Positions 18,115-27,965 of a stretch of 47,785 nucleotides of DNA are shown here, one piece after another. The stretch comes from a bacterium (lineage in GTDB: Bacteria > Patescibacteriota > Patescibacteriia > PEXW01), in contig JAUYFT010000001.1 in the NCBI GenBank assembly GCA_030689605.1, positions 1 through 47,785 of the forward strand, in the 5' to 3' direction. A model generated the notes under the pieces. The model made no database searches. It was not told where the DNA came from and was given only the letters and a program-made list of their open reading frames with translations. Position 1 is the first letter of the stretch. Every line of letters starts with the position of its first letter. The translations under genes were made by a program, and so were the position numbers.

Positions 18115-19377
18115 ATGTTCACCTCCTTCCACCTCAAGAATGGCGCCCGGGTCATTATCGCTCCGCGGAAAGACACGCAGGCCGTCACGGTCATGGTGTT
18201 CGTCAAAGTTGGCTCACGGTACGAAGCCGTGCCGCTGAACGGCGCGTCGCACTTCTTGGAGCACCTCATGTTCAAGGGCACCAAGCGCCGGCCAGACACC
18301 CTAACCATTTCCAAAGAGCTGGATAGCATCGGCGCGGAGTTCAATGCGTTCACGAGCAAGGATCACACGGCGTACTACATCAAGGCCAGCAAGCAGCACT
18401 TGGACCTCGCCTTGGACATGCTCTCGGACATGCTCATCAACTCCAAGTTCGACGCCAAGGAGCTGGATCGCGAGCGTGGCGTCATCATCGAGGAGATTAA
18501 TATGTATGAGGATAATCCCATGGCGTTGGTGGAGGATGTTTTTGAAAAGCAGCTCTACGGCGGCACGCCGCTCGGCCGGAACATTGCTGGTACCAAGCAG
18601 GGGATTGCAGCCATGAATCGCAAAGCTATGTTGCAGTACAAAGATGCTTACTACGTCGGCAGCAACACCACTATTATCGTTTCGGGTAGCGTGCCGAAAA
18701 ATGTTCGTCCTCTTATCACCTCGTACTTCCAGAAGTATCCCAGCACACGTGTAGGGAAACGATTCGTTGCGCAAACAGGTTTTGCCAAGCCTGGGGTCGT
18801 CCTGCGGCAGAAAGCCACCGAGCAAGTCCATCTCACCATTGGCATGCCGACCTTCGGCTACCTGGACAAACGGAATGACGCATTGGCTCTGCTCTCCATT
18901 ATCCTCGGCGGGACTATGAGCTCGCGGCTCTTCATCGAAATTCGGGAGCGTCGCGGCCTCTGTTACTACATCCGCGCCAGCGTGAACCCGTACGAGCAGG
19001 TAGGGCACTTCGCCATTCAAGCCGGTATCGACAAGCAACGGATTGACCAGGCAATTCCCGCTATCACTGCTGAACTAGCCAAAGTTGTACGTTCTGGGGT
19101 GACAGCAGAAGAGCTCCACCGGGCAAAAGAGTACGTGAAGGGCAAGTTTATTCTTTCCTTGGAAGATTCCGAAAATGTCGCGGGCTGGTTGGGCAAGCAA
19201 GCCCTTTTTCAGCGGCAAGTGAAGACCGACGCAGAAAGGATTGTTGACTTCGAAAAGGTAACGCGACGCTCTGTCGAGCAGGTTGCTCGTCAGGTCTTGC
19301 GTCCGAGCGCGTTCCGGCTGGCCATTGTGGGTCCCTACACCGACCAGGCGCGGTTTGCCCGGCTTTTGCGCGGCTAG
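18115..19377 (+). CDS. M16-family zinc peptidase
   Basis: GASHFLEHLMFKGTKRR (HxxEH motif), ERGVIIEEINMYEDNP. Confidence 0.95.
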   Translation: MFTSFHLKNGARVIIAPRKDTQAVTVMVFVKVGSRYEAVPLNGASHFLEHLMFKGTKRRPDTLTISKELDSIGAEFNAFTSKDHTAYYIKASKQHLDLALDMLSDMLINSKFDAKELDRERGVIIEEINMYEDNPMALVEDVFEKQLYGGTPLGRNIAGTKQGIAAMNRKAMLQYKDAYYVGSNTTIIVSGSVPKNVRPLITSYFQKYPSTRVGKRFVAQTGFAKPGVVLRQKATEQVHLTIGMPTFGYLDKRNDALALLSIILGGTMSSRLFIEIRERRGLCYYIRASVNPYEQVGHFAIQAGIDKQRIDQAIPAITAELAKVVRSGVTAEELHRAKEYVKGKFILSLEDSENVAGWLGKQALFQRQVKTDAERIVDFEKVTRRSVEQVARQVLRPSAFRLAIVGPYTDQARFARLLRG

Positions 19378-19400
19378 GCTACAGGCGGTATACTGCCCAC

Positions 19401-20459
19401 ATGGATATTGGAGACAACCGAAACGTCAACGTCAGCATTTCCACCGCAACCATGCTTCGGCTGGTCGGCGTGGTTTTGCTTTTGGCCTTTGCGTACGCCA
19501 TCCGCGACGTTTTTATTCTCTTCCTCGTCGCCGTGGTTTTGGCCACAGCGCTCGATCCCTGGGTGGACAAGCTGCAATCTTGGCGCGTACCCCGAAGCCT
19601 CGGCCTCATCATTATATTTATCATTCTCTTCGGCGGCATTAGCGTTATTCTCGGCCTGCTTATCCCGCCGCTGGTTACGCAGTTCAACGAGCTTACCCAG
19701 AATTTCCCGGCAATCTACCAGAAGTTCATTGATGAGTTCCAAGCCCTTCGGGATCTCTCCAGCCAAGCTGGCATCCAGCAGAACATTAGCGGCGTCCTGC
19801 AGTCCATTCAGGGCAGCGTCACCAGCGCAGGGAGTAGTGTGTTTTCGGCGCTTAGTGGTTTCTTCGGGGGGGTGATTGCTTTTATCGCCGTGCTCATTAT
19901 CACCTTCTATATGGTGACCGAGGAGAGCGGCATGAAGAAGTTTTTCCGTTCCGTTGCGCCCTTGAAGTTCCAACCCTATCTGCACGAGCTCATAACTAAA
20001 ATCCAATTCAAGATGGGTGGTTGGCTTCGGGGTCAGCTCCTATTGCTGCTCATCGTGGCGATCATGAGTTACATTGGCCTGCTACTACTGGGCGTGAAGT
20101 ACGCCCTTATCTTGGCTTTATTTGCCGGCCTGATGGAGTTCATTCCCATGATTGGCTCCACCATTGCCATGGTGCCGGCGGCATTCATCGCGTTTACCCA
20201 AAGTCCAACGAAGGGTATCCTAACGATTATCCTTTTCATCGTGGTGCAGCAGCTTGAGAACAACTTTATTGTGCCAAAGGTCATGAAGAGCACAACTGGC
20301 CTGCACTCTATTGTGACCATCGTCGTCCTCCTCATTGGGGCAAAGGCTGCCGGGCTTCTGGGGATTATCCTTGCCGTTCCGGTTACGCTCATCGTCATGA
20401 CGGTGTACCAGGACATTTTCGGGAAGCGCCGAGAAGCAGAACTCCAGCTGGAACAGTAA
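19401..20459 (+). CDS. AI-2E family transporter (PerM/TqsA-like)
   Basis: Multi-TM; GGWLRGQLLLLLIVAIMSYIGLLLLGVKYALILALFAGLMEFIPMIGS; VQQLENNFIVPKVM. Confidence 0.93.
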   Translation: MDIGDNRNVNVSISTATMLRLVGVVLLLAFAYAIRDVFILFLVAVVLATALDPWVDKLQSWRVPRSLGLIIIFIILFGGISVILGLLIPPLVTQFNELTQNFPAIYQKFIDEFQALRDLSSQAGIQQNISGVLQSIQGSVTSAGSSVFSALSGFFGGVIAFIAVLIITFYMVTEESGMKKFFRSVAPLKFQPYLHELITKIQFKMGGWLRGQLLLLLIVAIMSYIGLLLLGVKYALILALFAGLMEFIPMIGSTIAMVPAAFIAFTQSPTKGILTIILFIVVQQLENNFIVPKVMKSTTGLHSIVTIVVLLIGAKAAGLLGIILAVPVTLIVMTVYQDIFGKRREAELQLEQ

Positions 20460-20470
20460 ATCCGAATCCT

Positions 20471-21934
20471 ATGCCCAAACGCGTCCCGCTCTTGCTGACG
20501 ACGCCTATTTACTACGCCAACGGGGCACCGCACGTTGGCTCGGCGTACACGACTATTGCAGCCGATGTTATTGCCCGTGCTTGGAAACAGCAGAACCGGA
20601 AAGTTTTTCTGCTTACCGGCACCGACGAGCACGGCCAGAAAGTTGCCGATACTGCGGCAAAGGCCGGCGTCACGCCCCAGGCCTTTGTTGACACGCAAGC
20701 CAAGGCCTTCCAACACGTGTTCCAGCAGCTCAACGTTGGTTTTGACAGATTCATTCGCACTACCGAGGCAGACCACGTTGTTGGCGTTAAGGATTTTTTG
20801 AATAAACTTAAAGCTGCTACCACGCCGCTTGGCCGTCCTGCGGTGTACCAAGGTGAATACAAGGGTTTGTACTGCCAGGGTTGTGAGCGTTTTCTCACCG
20901 AAAAGGAGCTGGTGGATGGGAGGTGCCCCCTGCACAACACCGTGCCGCAGGAGCTCGTGGAGCATAACTGGTTTTTTCGTCTAACCGACTATTTGCCGAA
21001 GCTAAAGAAAGCGCTCACGTCGAATAGCCTCCGCATTTTGCCATCGGCTGCCCGGCAAGAGGTGCTTGGCTACTTCACGCAAGGGATTCAGGATTTCTCT
21101 ATCTCGCGTGAAAACGTGAAGTGGGGCATTCCACTGCCGTGGGACAAGACGCAGACGGCGTACGTGTGGGTCGACGCGCTGCCGAACTACCTCACCGGTG
21201 TTGGCTACGGCAAGAATGCCCGTCAGTACCGGCAGTGGTGGCGTGGCGAAGTGGTGCACTTCATGGCGCGCGATATCCTGAAGTTCCACACTATCTACTG
21301 GCCGGCTCTGCTCATGGCCATCGGTGAGCCGGTGCCGGCAACCATGTTCGCGCATGGTTACTTCACCATTGATGGCCGCAAGATGAGCAAGAGCCTGGGC
21401 AATGTTATCGATCCAGTCGACCTGATTGGCAAGTACGGCGTGGATGGGACACGGTACCTTTTGCTCACGCCGTTTCCGTTCGGCCAGGATGGCGATTTGC
21501 CTGTGCAGCGTTTCATCGAGAAGTTTAATGCCGACCTGGCGAATGGTCTGGGTAACTTGTTGTCACGAACCACTAACATGGTGGAGCAGTACTGCGGGGG
21601 GGTGGTGAAATCTGTGGACGCGCCGAAGCCGCTTACCAAGGCCGAGCAGCAAACGCTCGCATACGACTTCACTGGCTCGCTCGTTACGACGTGGAAAGCA
21701 ATTGCGTGGGCTAATCAGGCGATTGATAGGGCGAAGCCTTGGGCTCTGGCGAAGAGCACAAAGCCAGCGGACGCGAAGAAGCTCGCGCTGCTCCTCGCGC
21801 AGCTCGTTGCGCAGCTATTGGAAATCAGCCACGCGCTCACGCCGTACCTACCCGTCACCAGCGCGACGATGACCAAGGCGCTGCGAGCCAAGAAGATCGT
21901 CAAAGCTCCACCACTATTCCAACGCGTCGTATGA
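20471..21934 (+). CDS. metG: Methionyl-tRNA synthetase
   Basis: TTPIYYANGAPHVGSAYTTIAADVIAR; GTDEHGQK; GRKMSKSLGNVIDP. Confidence 0.97.
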   Translation: MPKRVPLLLTTPIYYANGAPHVGSAYTTIAADVIARAWKQQNRKVFLLTGTDEHGQKVADTAAKAGVTPQAFVDTQAKAFQHVFQQLNVGFDRFIRTTEADHVVGVKDFLNKLKAATTPLGRPAVYQGEYKGLYCQGCERFLTEKELVDGRCPLHNTVPQELVEHNWFFRLTDYLPKLKKALTSNSLRILPSAARQEVLGYFTQGIQDFSISRENVKWGIPLPWDKTQTAYVWVDALPNYLTGVGYGKNARQYRQWWRGEVVHFMARDILKFHTIYWPALLMAIGEPVPATMFAHGYFTIDGRKMSKSLGNVIDPVDLIGKYGVDGTRYLLLTPFPFGQDGDLPVQRFIEKFNADLANGLGNLLSRTTNMVEQYCGGVVKSVDAPKPLTKAEQQTLAYDFTGSLVTTWKAIAWANQAIDRAKPWALAKSTKPADAKKLALLLAQLVAQLLEISHALTPYLPVTSATMTKALRAKKIVKAPPLFQRVV

Positions 21935-22446
21935 GTACCGCGGATATCGTCCTCCTCATCCTCTGGTTCGGCTTTGTGTGGGCCGGATTTTGGTACGGCC
22001 TCATCCAGACGCTCGGCGGGGTTGTGGGTGTCATTGCCGGGGCGATTATCGCCGGCCGGACGTACACGATTGCTGGAGGTTGGTTCGGCGGCGCCGGTGA
22101 TCGGTTAGGCTTGAGTCAGTGGTTGGCCTTTACTATTATTTTCGTAATGGTCAACCGGGCGGTGGCAATTGCTACGGGCAGCGTCGGGAAAATCCTGAAC
22201 GTCGTGAAGGTTGTTCCTGGGGTAGGATCCATTAACCGTCTCGGCGGTGCCATTGTTGGTTTGGTGGAAGGTGCACTCATCCTCGGCTTACTCGTTGGCT
22301 TAGCACAACGGTTAGAAGTTAGCGCGAGTCTCACGGCATACCTCGAGGGCTCTCGCGTCGCCAGCCTGCTCGGTTCAATCGGCAGCAGTCTCATGCCGCT
22401 CTTACCCGAAGCCATTCGCGGGGTGAAAGCAATCATAAATGTCTAG
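21931..22446 (+). CDS. CvpA-family membrane protein
   Basis: Multi-TM; ATGA overlap with metG; VMVNRAVAIATGSVGKILNVVKVVPGVGSINRLGGAIVGLVEGALIL. Confidence 0.8.
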   Translation: MSTADIVLLILWFGFVWAGFWYGLIQTLGGVVGVIAGAIIAGRTYTIAGGWFGGAGDRLGLSQWLAFTIIFVMVNRAVAIATGSVGKILNVVKVVPGVGSINRLGGAIVGLVEGALILGLLVGLAQRLEVSASLTAYLEGSRVASLLGSIGSSLMPLLPEAIRGVKAIINV

Positions 22447-23137
22447 CACACTCTACATTGTCGCTACGCCCATTGGTAATCTGGATGACCTTAGTGTGCG
22501 CGCGAAGGAGACATTGGCGCACGTGAGCGCCATCCTGGCCGAAGATACGCGCGAGGCGGCGAAGATTCTTACGCACATTGGCGCCCAGAAAGAACTGATC
22601 CGCTACGACGAGCATACCCGCGGCGCGCGGGAAGACGCTATCATCGGCCGTCTCCGGAAAGGTGAATCATTTGCGCTCGTGGCCGACCGCGGCACGCCGA
22701 ACATTGCCGATCCCGGTGGGCGGCTGGTGGAGCGGGTGTACCGAGAGTGCCCCGAGGTGAAGGTCGTGCCAATTCCAGGTCCATCAGCCATGGCAACAGC
22801 ACTTTCGGTTTGTGGCTTTCCGCTTCAGCAGTACACGGGCTACGGTTTCCTGCCACTGAAGAACGGTCGGCAGACTATCCTCAAGAATATGGTAGCCGAT
22901 GAGCGTCCAGCAGTATTCTTCGAGTCACCCCATAGGGTTGAAAAAGTCCTTCAATTTTTTATTGATAACTGCCCCGAGCGGGAAGTCTTTGTTGCCCGCG
23001 AGCTTACTAAAACCTTTGAGCACCTCTACCGCGGCAAACCCGCCGACGCCCTCGCCGCGCTGCGTGACGACGCCGTGAAAGGGGAGTTCACCGTGGTGTT
23101 GGGGCCGGGGGGGAGCCAGAAAGCGCTAAAGCCATAG
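22439..23137 (+). CDS. rsmI: 16S rRNA (cytidine1402-2'-O)-methyltransferase
   Basis: LYIVATPIGNLDDLSVRAKETLAHVSAILAEDTREAAKIL; VPIPGPSAMATALSVCGFP; ARELTKTFE. Confidence 0.95.
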   Translation: MSSTLYIVATPIGNLDDLSVRAKETLAHVSAILAEDTREAAKILTHIGAQKELIRYDEHTRGAREDAIIGRLRKGESFALVADRGTPNIADPGGRLVERVYRECPEVKVVPIPGPSAMATALSVCGFPLQQYTGYGFLPLKNGRQTILKNMVADERPAVFFESPHRVEKVLQFFIDNCPEREVFVARELTKTFEHLYRGKPADALAALRDDAVKGEFTVVLGPGGSQKALKP

Positions 23138-23237
23138 AGCTGTAGTTGGGAATGCATCCAATCACTATTGAGGAGATTTAGGCTTGGCAAAGTGCTTTCA
23201 TTCGAGAGCTTTCGGCATAGGCAGGAAAGCCCCTTCC

Positions 23238-23265
23238 TTGACATTTTGGCTTCAATTCATACAAT
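23238..23265 (+). promoter_or_regulatory. Promoter TTGACA-16-TACAAT upstream of the ATP synthase locus
   Basis: Consensus -35, near-consensus -10. Confidence 0.65.
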
Positions 23266-23333
23266 TATTGCGCGCCATATTTTTGGCCGATTCGGCGGAA
23301 TTCCCGCAGAACCACGCATTTTCCGTTCGGTTT

Positions 23334-23597
23334 ATGGCTGATACACTGCAGAAACAGGGGTTCTGGCAAGCCCTGGGCATGGCCTGGGAGTTGGGCTATA
23401 TCATCGCCATTCCCATCGTTATCCTGGGTTTGGGGGGGCGATTCCTGGATAAGCGCTTCGATACCTCGCCTTGGCTGTTCTTGGCCGGCGTCCTCCTCTC
23501 TATCGTTCTCACCTCGTTCGGGCTGGTCTGGAAGTTCAAAAAACTGCTCAAAGATGTCGAGCAGGAAACCACGCCACCCACATCACTAAAGAAGTAA
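23334..23597 (+). CDS. AtpI/AtpZ-like small membrane protein
   Basis: Two TM helices, GGRFLDKRFDTSPWLFLAGVLLSIVLTSFGL; directly upstream of atpB. Confidence 0.75.
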   Translation: MADTLQKQGFWQALGMAWELGYIIAIPIVILGLGGRFLDKRFDTSPWLFLAGVLLSIVLTSFGLVWKFKKLLKDVEQETTPPTSLKK

Positions 23598-24338
23598 ATG
23601 GCCGAAGTCTCCCTCGCTGCCGAAACCGTATTCCACCTGGGGCCAATCCCCATCAACAACAGCGTCCTTACTACCTGGATTGTCGTCGTACTCATCATCA
23701 TTGGTGCATCGTTCCTCCGCAAGGCCAAGCTGGTGCCGCATGGGTTGCAGAACCTGGTGGAGTTTTTGTTCGACGGCGCCCTGGGGATAATGGACTCGGT
23801 CACTGGGAGCCGGGCGCAATCGGAGAAGTTCTTCCCCTTCATCTTCACGTTCTTCATCTTCATCCTCATTGGCAACTGGCTTGGCCTCTTGCCGGGGGTA
23901 GGGACGATTGGCTTCCACGAAGTGCACGAAGGCAAAGAAGTTTTTGTGCCAATCTTGCGTGGTCCAGCAGCAGATTTGAACTTCACCCTGGCGCTCGCGC
24001 TCATCTCTGTGGTGGCGACACAGGTGATTGCGGTATTTACCATCGGTATTGCCAAGCACTTGAAGAAGTACATTAACTTCAAGGATCCCATCATGGGCTT
24101 CGTCGGCGCACTGGAAGCCATGTCAGAGTTTGCCAAGATCCTCTCATTCAGCTTCCGGTTGTTCGGCAACGTTTTCGCCGGGGAAGTGCTACTCATCGTC
24201 ATCGGCCTCATCATCCCGTACATCGTTCCTATCCCATTCATGTTCCTAGAGATTTTCGTGGGTTTTATCCAGGCGTTCATTTTCGCCATGCTCACCCTGG
24301 TCTTCCTAAAAGTCGCCACCACCGCGCACGAACATTAG
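23598..24338 (+). CDS. atpB: F0F1 ATP synthase subunit a
   Basis: FSFRLFGNVFAGEVLLIVI; FIQAFIFAMLTLVFL. Confidence 0.96.
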   Translation: MAEVSLAAETVFHLGPIPINNSVLTTWIVVVLIIIGASFLRKAKLVPHGLQNLVEFLFDGALGIMDSVTGSRAQSEKFFPFIFTFFIFILIGNWLGLLPGVGTIGFHEVHEGKEVFVPILRGPAADLNFTLALALISVVATQVIAVFTIGIAKHLKKYINFKDPIMGFVGALEAMSEFAKILSFSFRLFGNVFAGEVLLIVIGLIIPYIVPIPFMFLEIFVGFIQAFIFAMLTLVFLKVATTAHEH

Positions 24339-24347
24339 CTCCCACCA

Positions 24348-24400
24348 CCCCGTCCCGCTACTGCGGGACACCCCTCCTCCGGCAGGAGGGGAGGCAGCAC
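24348..24400. repeat. Tandem palindromes CGTCCCGCTACTGCGGGACA and CCCCTCCTCCGGCAGGAGGGG in the atpB-atpE spacer
   Basis: Visible inverted repeats. Confidence 0.6.
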
Positions 24401-24520
24401 CTAGCGATGAAGCGTTGAATCCTGAAAGTCAGAACTCAACGTTTCACCACTAACTGTACCGACCGTCCGACGTTAAACACCCAACCCTCGTCGGGGCGCA
24501 GGTACGAAAGGGAAAGTAGT

Positions 24521-24748
24521 ATGGAAGAAGCTTCAGCAAAGTTGTTCGCCGCCGCACTGGCCATTGCTATCGGTGGATTCGGTCCAGCGTTCGCCATCGG
24601 TAAGCTCGCCGCCAAGGCTATGGAAGCCATTGGCCGCAACCCCGAAGCCGCGAGCAAGATCCAGGTGCCAATGCTCATCGCCATGGCGTTCGCCGAAGCC
24701 ATTGCCGTGTACGCGCTGGTCGTTGCCCTCATCATTAAGTTCGTCTAG
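24521..24748 (+). CDS. atpE: F0F1 ATP synthase subunit c
   Basis: Two-helix hairpin with RNPEA loop and [15 protein letters not shown] carboxylate motif. Confidence 0.95.
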   Translation: MEEASAKLFAAALAIAIGGFGPAFAIGKLAAKAMEAIGRNPEAASKIQVPMLIAMAFAEAIAVYALVVALIIKFV

Positions 24749-24813
24749 TTCTTCGCTGACGAATCCCTCGCCAATGCTGGCGGGGGAAGGCTAGCGAGTA
24801 ACACCTCAAATTT

Positions 24814-25317
24814 ATGGAAGAGTTAGTCAAGAAATTCGGCATCGAACCCGCGCTACTCCTGGCGCAAATGCTCAATTTCGGCATTGTCCTCTTTGTGCTG
24901 TGGAAGTTCGCCTACAAGCCCGTGCTGAATGCAATGCGCGAGCGCCGCGAAAAAATCGAGAAGAGCTTAAAGGATGCCAAGGCCGTGGAACAGAAGCTCG
25001 CTGAAGCTGAACAGTTAAAAGAGGTGAAAATTTTGGAAGCTCGGAAAGAGGCGCAGCACATTATGGAGAAGGTGGAGGTAGAGAGCGAACGGTACCGCAA
25101 GCAGCGTATTGAGGAAATTGATGCCGAGCTCGCGAACATACGGAAGCACGCGCGGAACGAAATTGCCGCCGAGAAGCTGCAGGCGCTCACCGAGGCGAAG
25201 ACCGAGCTCGTGAACCTGGTGATTAGTGCTACGCAAAAGGTAGTACCGCAAGGCACAACCAAAGACCTCGACAAGAAACTAGTTGCTGAAGCTGTTGAAG
25301 AAAGTCGAAATGCTTAA
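24814..25317 (+). CDS. atpF: F0F1 ATP synthase subunit b
   Basis: N-terminal TM and long charged helix; operon position. Confidence 0.93.
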   Translation: MEELVKKFGIEPALLLAQMLNFGIVLFVLWKFAYKPVLNAMRERREKIEKSLKDAKAVEQKLAEAEQLKEVKILEARKEAQHIMEKVEVESERYRKQRIEEIDAELANIRKHARNEIAAEKLQALTEAKTELVNLVISATQKVVPQGTTKDLDKKLVAEAVEESRNA

Positions 25318-25433
25318 TACAAACTTCTTCCAATCATTTCGACCCGCCGAAGCGCACCCTCCTACGCTAAAGCTTCGGAGGGTTGCCCACCTGTTTATGC
25401 ATACACTCTCGTCCCTTAACGCGAAGGTGGGCA

Positions 25434-25835
25434 ATGCGTAAAGCCTCTGTCCGCCAGTACGCCGAAGCTTACCTAAGCGCTGCGCAAGTTGCGCCCGTGA
25501 AGGATCGCGTTGCGGTGGCCGACCGGCTCGTACGCGCCTTGGCTCGTCAGCGGCAGCTGCGGCTCATCCCGCGCATTGCTGCCGAGCTCGAACGACTCAT
25601 CGCCGAGCAGGGCGGCCCCCTGATCGTGAAAGTGCGGAGCGCGAAGGCCCTCACAGTAACTGAAGACGCCGAACTCACGGCAAACCTAGAAAAAGCCTTG
25701 AACCAGAAAGTGAAAATCCGGCATGTGCATGAAGCCAAGCTCCTCGCAGGCGTGAAGATCCAGGTGGGGGATCGCCTCATAGATAACGCTCTGTCTAGCC
25801 GATTAACAAATCTCAAAGCTCATTTACTGCAGTAG
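25434..25835 (+). CDS. atpH: F0F1 ATP synthase subunit delta
   Basis: SVRQYAEAYLSAA...; KIRHVHEAKLLAGVKIQVGDRLIDNALSSRLTNLKAHL; operon position. Confidence 0.92.
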   Translation: MRKASVRQYAEAYLSAAQVAPVKDRVAVADRLVRALARQRQLRLIPRIAAELERLIAEQGGPLIVKVRSAKALTVTEDAELTANLEKALNQKVKIRHVHEAKLLAGVKIQVGDRLIDNALSSRLTNLKAHLLQ

Positions 25836-25848
25836 CGATTAGGGATGA

Positions 25849-25902
25849 GGAGTAGAAGCTTTAGCTTCTTGGTTATATACCAGAGGCTGAAGCCTCTACT
25901 CC
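25849..25902. repeat. REP-like palindromic pair REP1 (GGAGTAGAAGCTTTAGCTTCT ... AGAGGCTGAAGCCTCTACTCC)
   Basis: Two internal hairpins within inverted outer ends GGAGTAGA/TCTACTCC; same architecture at 28865 and 29458. Confidence 0.88.
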
Positions 25903-25913
25903 TAGAGAAAAAT

Positions 25914-25943
25914 AAAAAGCGCCACGAGGTTATCGCAGCGCTT
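25914..25943 (-). terminator. Terminator of cassette a: AAGCGCTGCGATAACCTCGTGGCGCTTTTT, overlaps the ORF stop
   Basis: Inverted repeat plus T-run on the minus strand; identical 30 bp at 29574..29603. Confidence 0.75.
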
Positions 25944-26199
25944 TCGAGCGGTTCTCCTGTATCGTTGAAATGGTGAGTACAACGATAAGTCCTAAGAAAC
26001 AGATCAGTGTTATTATCCCAGCATGTAAACGAACATCATGGTTACGGACGCCAAGCACTACAAAAGTAATGCCTACTCCTAGCCAGACTATTAGGACGAG
26101 ACAACAGAAGAGCCCAGAGATCCAATCACAAATTACGTTTACAGTTTTATCGGATTCGCTGCCCTGAAGTTGCTCATTTGAAGCATTGTCAGTGTTCAC
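25930..26199 (-). CDS. Small membrane protein, cassette a (GTG start, ~89 aa, C-terminus ...SKALR)
   Basis: TTTTGGAGGAAAAT-GTG Shine-Dalgarno; two hydrophobic segments; own promoter and terminator. Confidence 0.6.
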   Translation of the reverse strand: MNTDNASNEQLQGSESDKTVNVICDWISGLFCCLVLIVWLGVGITFVVLGVRNHDVRLHAGIITLICFLGLIVVLTISTIQENRSKALR

Positions 26200-26232
26200 A
26201 TTTTCCTCCAAAATCTCGGTTTGTTTGCTTAA

Positions 26233-26263
26233 AACATATTCCCTCTTTCCCTCGCTGTCAACC
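26233..26263 (-). promoter_or_regulatory. Promoter of cassette a (TTGACA-17-TATGTT on the minus strand)
   Basis: GTTGACAGCGAGGGAAAGAGGGAATATGTT. Confidence 0.6.
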
Positions 26264-26317
26264 CCTGAAGGGAAATGCTAGGCGCGAAAGGAATTTCGCC
26301 CCTGACCCACCTCTTCA

Positions 26318-26442
26318 ATTGTCATCCTGAGTCCCGCATGTGCGGGACGACCTGCCCGCCGAACTCGCTATGGCGAGGCAGGCGGGAGGATCTTGCCCGG
26401 AAGGCAGCACAGCAAGATTCCTCGTTGAGCTCGGAATGACAG
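26318..26442. repeat. Intergenic palindromic/MITE-like element (TTGTCATCCTGAG ... CGGAATGACA) containing GTCCCGC...GCGGGAC
   Basis: Inverted termini and internal palindromes. Confidence 0.55.
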
Positions 26443-26472
26443 AATACAATATTTTCATCATTAACCACTCCT

Positions 26473-27963
26473 ATGCCCCATACAATTGTCGACGTTTTGA
26501 AAGCCCAGCTCCAGTCATACACCGCCGCAGCCAGCACTGCTACGGTTGGCCACGTCATTGACGTCGGCGATGGTATCGCGCGCGTGGAAGGTTTAAGTAA
26601 CGTGAAATCTAGTGAAAAAGTTACTTTCGCGTCCGGTGCCACTGGCGTCGCGCTCAATCTGGAGGAAGACACGGTCGGCATCATGATCCTCAACGGCGCG
26701 ACAGACGTGACCGAAGGTGAAGAAGTCCGCGGTACTGGCCAGGTCATGTCCGTGCCTGTGGGCGATGCGCTCATTGGCCGCGTGGTGAACCCGCTGGGCG
26801 AACCAATTGATGGCAAAGGTGCAATCAAAGCCACCGACATTTTTCCTGTAGAGCGCGTGGCGCCTGGGGTCATTACCCGCGAGTCGGTGAAGCAACCCGT
26901 GCAGACGGGTATCAAGGCAATCGACGCACTCATCCCCATCGGTCGCGGCCAGCGCGAGCTCATCATCGGCGACCGTCAGACCGGCAAGACCGCCATTGCC
27001 ATTGATACGATTATCAACCAGAAAAATAGCGGCGTCATCTGCATCTACGTGGCCATTGGTCAGAAGGCGAGTAAGATCGCGCGCATTGTCGCCGAGCTGG
27101 AGAAGCATGGCGCCATGAATCACACTATCATAGTCCTGGCGAGCGCTGCCGACCCTGCTGCGCTCTCGTTCCTCGCGCCGTACGCCGGCTGTGCCATGGG
27201 CGAGTACTTCATGAGTAAGGGCAAGGACAGCCTCGTGGTGTATGACGACCTCTCTAAGCACGCCTGGGCCTACCGCCAAGTCTCGCTGCTGCTCCGCCGC
27301 CCCCCCGGCCGCGAAGCCTACCCCGGTGACATTTTCTACCTCCACTCTCGGCTATTGGAGCGCGCAGCCAAGCTCAACCAGGACAACGGTGGCGGTTCAC
27401 TCACAGCCTTGCCAATCATCGAGACGCAGGCTGGCGACATGAGTGCGTACATTCCCACCAACGTCATCTCCATCACTGATGGCCAGATTATTCTGGAATC
27501 AGACTTGTTCTACCAGGGTCAGCGCCCGGCGTTGAACGTTGGCCTCTCGGTTTCCCGCGTGGGTTCCAGTGCCCAGCGCAAAGCCATGAAGAAAGTGGCG
27601 GGTAAGCTCCGCTTGGACATGGCCCAGTACCGTGAGCTCGCCGCGTTCGCGCAGTTCGGCTCTGACCTGGACGCCGCCACCAAGCAGCAGCTAGAGCGCG
27701 GCAAGCGCACGGCCGAGTTGCTGAAGCAGGGGATTGGTCAGCCCATGCCTATGCCCGAGCAAGTGGCGGTGCTCTACGCAGTCACGCAGGGCTACCTGGA
27801 TGATGTGGAAGTCGAGAACGTCCAAAACTGGGAGAAGAATTTCCTCAAGAGCCTCCGCACGGGTGCCAGCGATTGGATTAAGGCAATTGACGACAAAGGC
27901 GAGCTCACGCCTGAACTGGGAGAGCAGCTGAAGACCGCGCTCACCACTTTCAAGAAAAGCTAA
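26473..27963 (+). CDS. atpA: F0F1 ATP synthase subunit alpha
   Basis: [19 protein letters not shown] (Walker A); operon position. Confidence 0.98.
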   Translation: MPHTIVDVLKAQLQSYTAAASTATVGHVIDVGDGIARVEGLSNVKSSEKVTFASGATGVALNLEEDTVGIMILNGATDVTEGEEVRGTGQVMSVPVGDALIGRVVNPLGEPIDGKGAIKATDIFPVERVAPGVITRESVKQPVQTGIKAIDALIPIGRGQRELIIGDRQTGKTAIAIDTIINQKNSGVICIYVAIGQKASKIARIVAELEKHGAMNHTIIVLASAADPAALSFLAPYAGCAMGEYFMSKGKDSLVVYDDLSKHAWAYRQVSLLLRRPPGREAYPGDIFYLHSRLLERAAKLNQDNGGGSLTALPIIETQAGDMSAYIPTNVISITDGQIILESDLFYQGQRPALNVGLSVSRVGSSAQRKAMKKVAGKLRLDMAQYRELAAFAQFGSDLDAATKQQLERGKRTAELLKQGIGQPMPMPEQVAVLYAVTQGYLDDVEVENVQNWEKNFLKSLRTGASDWIKAIDDKGELTPELGEQLKTALTTFKKS

Positions 27964-27965
27964 AC

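Noticed and set aside
19374-20965. Minus-strand ORFs 19374..20006 and 20069..20965
   Set aside because: Antisense to clear AI-2E transporter and metG genes; composition is typical of shadow ORFs
23396-24322. 308-aa minus-strand ORF opposite atpI/atpB
   Set aside because: Met/Ser-rich antisense of a conserved membrane protein gene; no support
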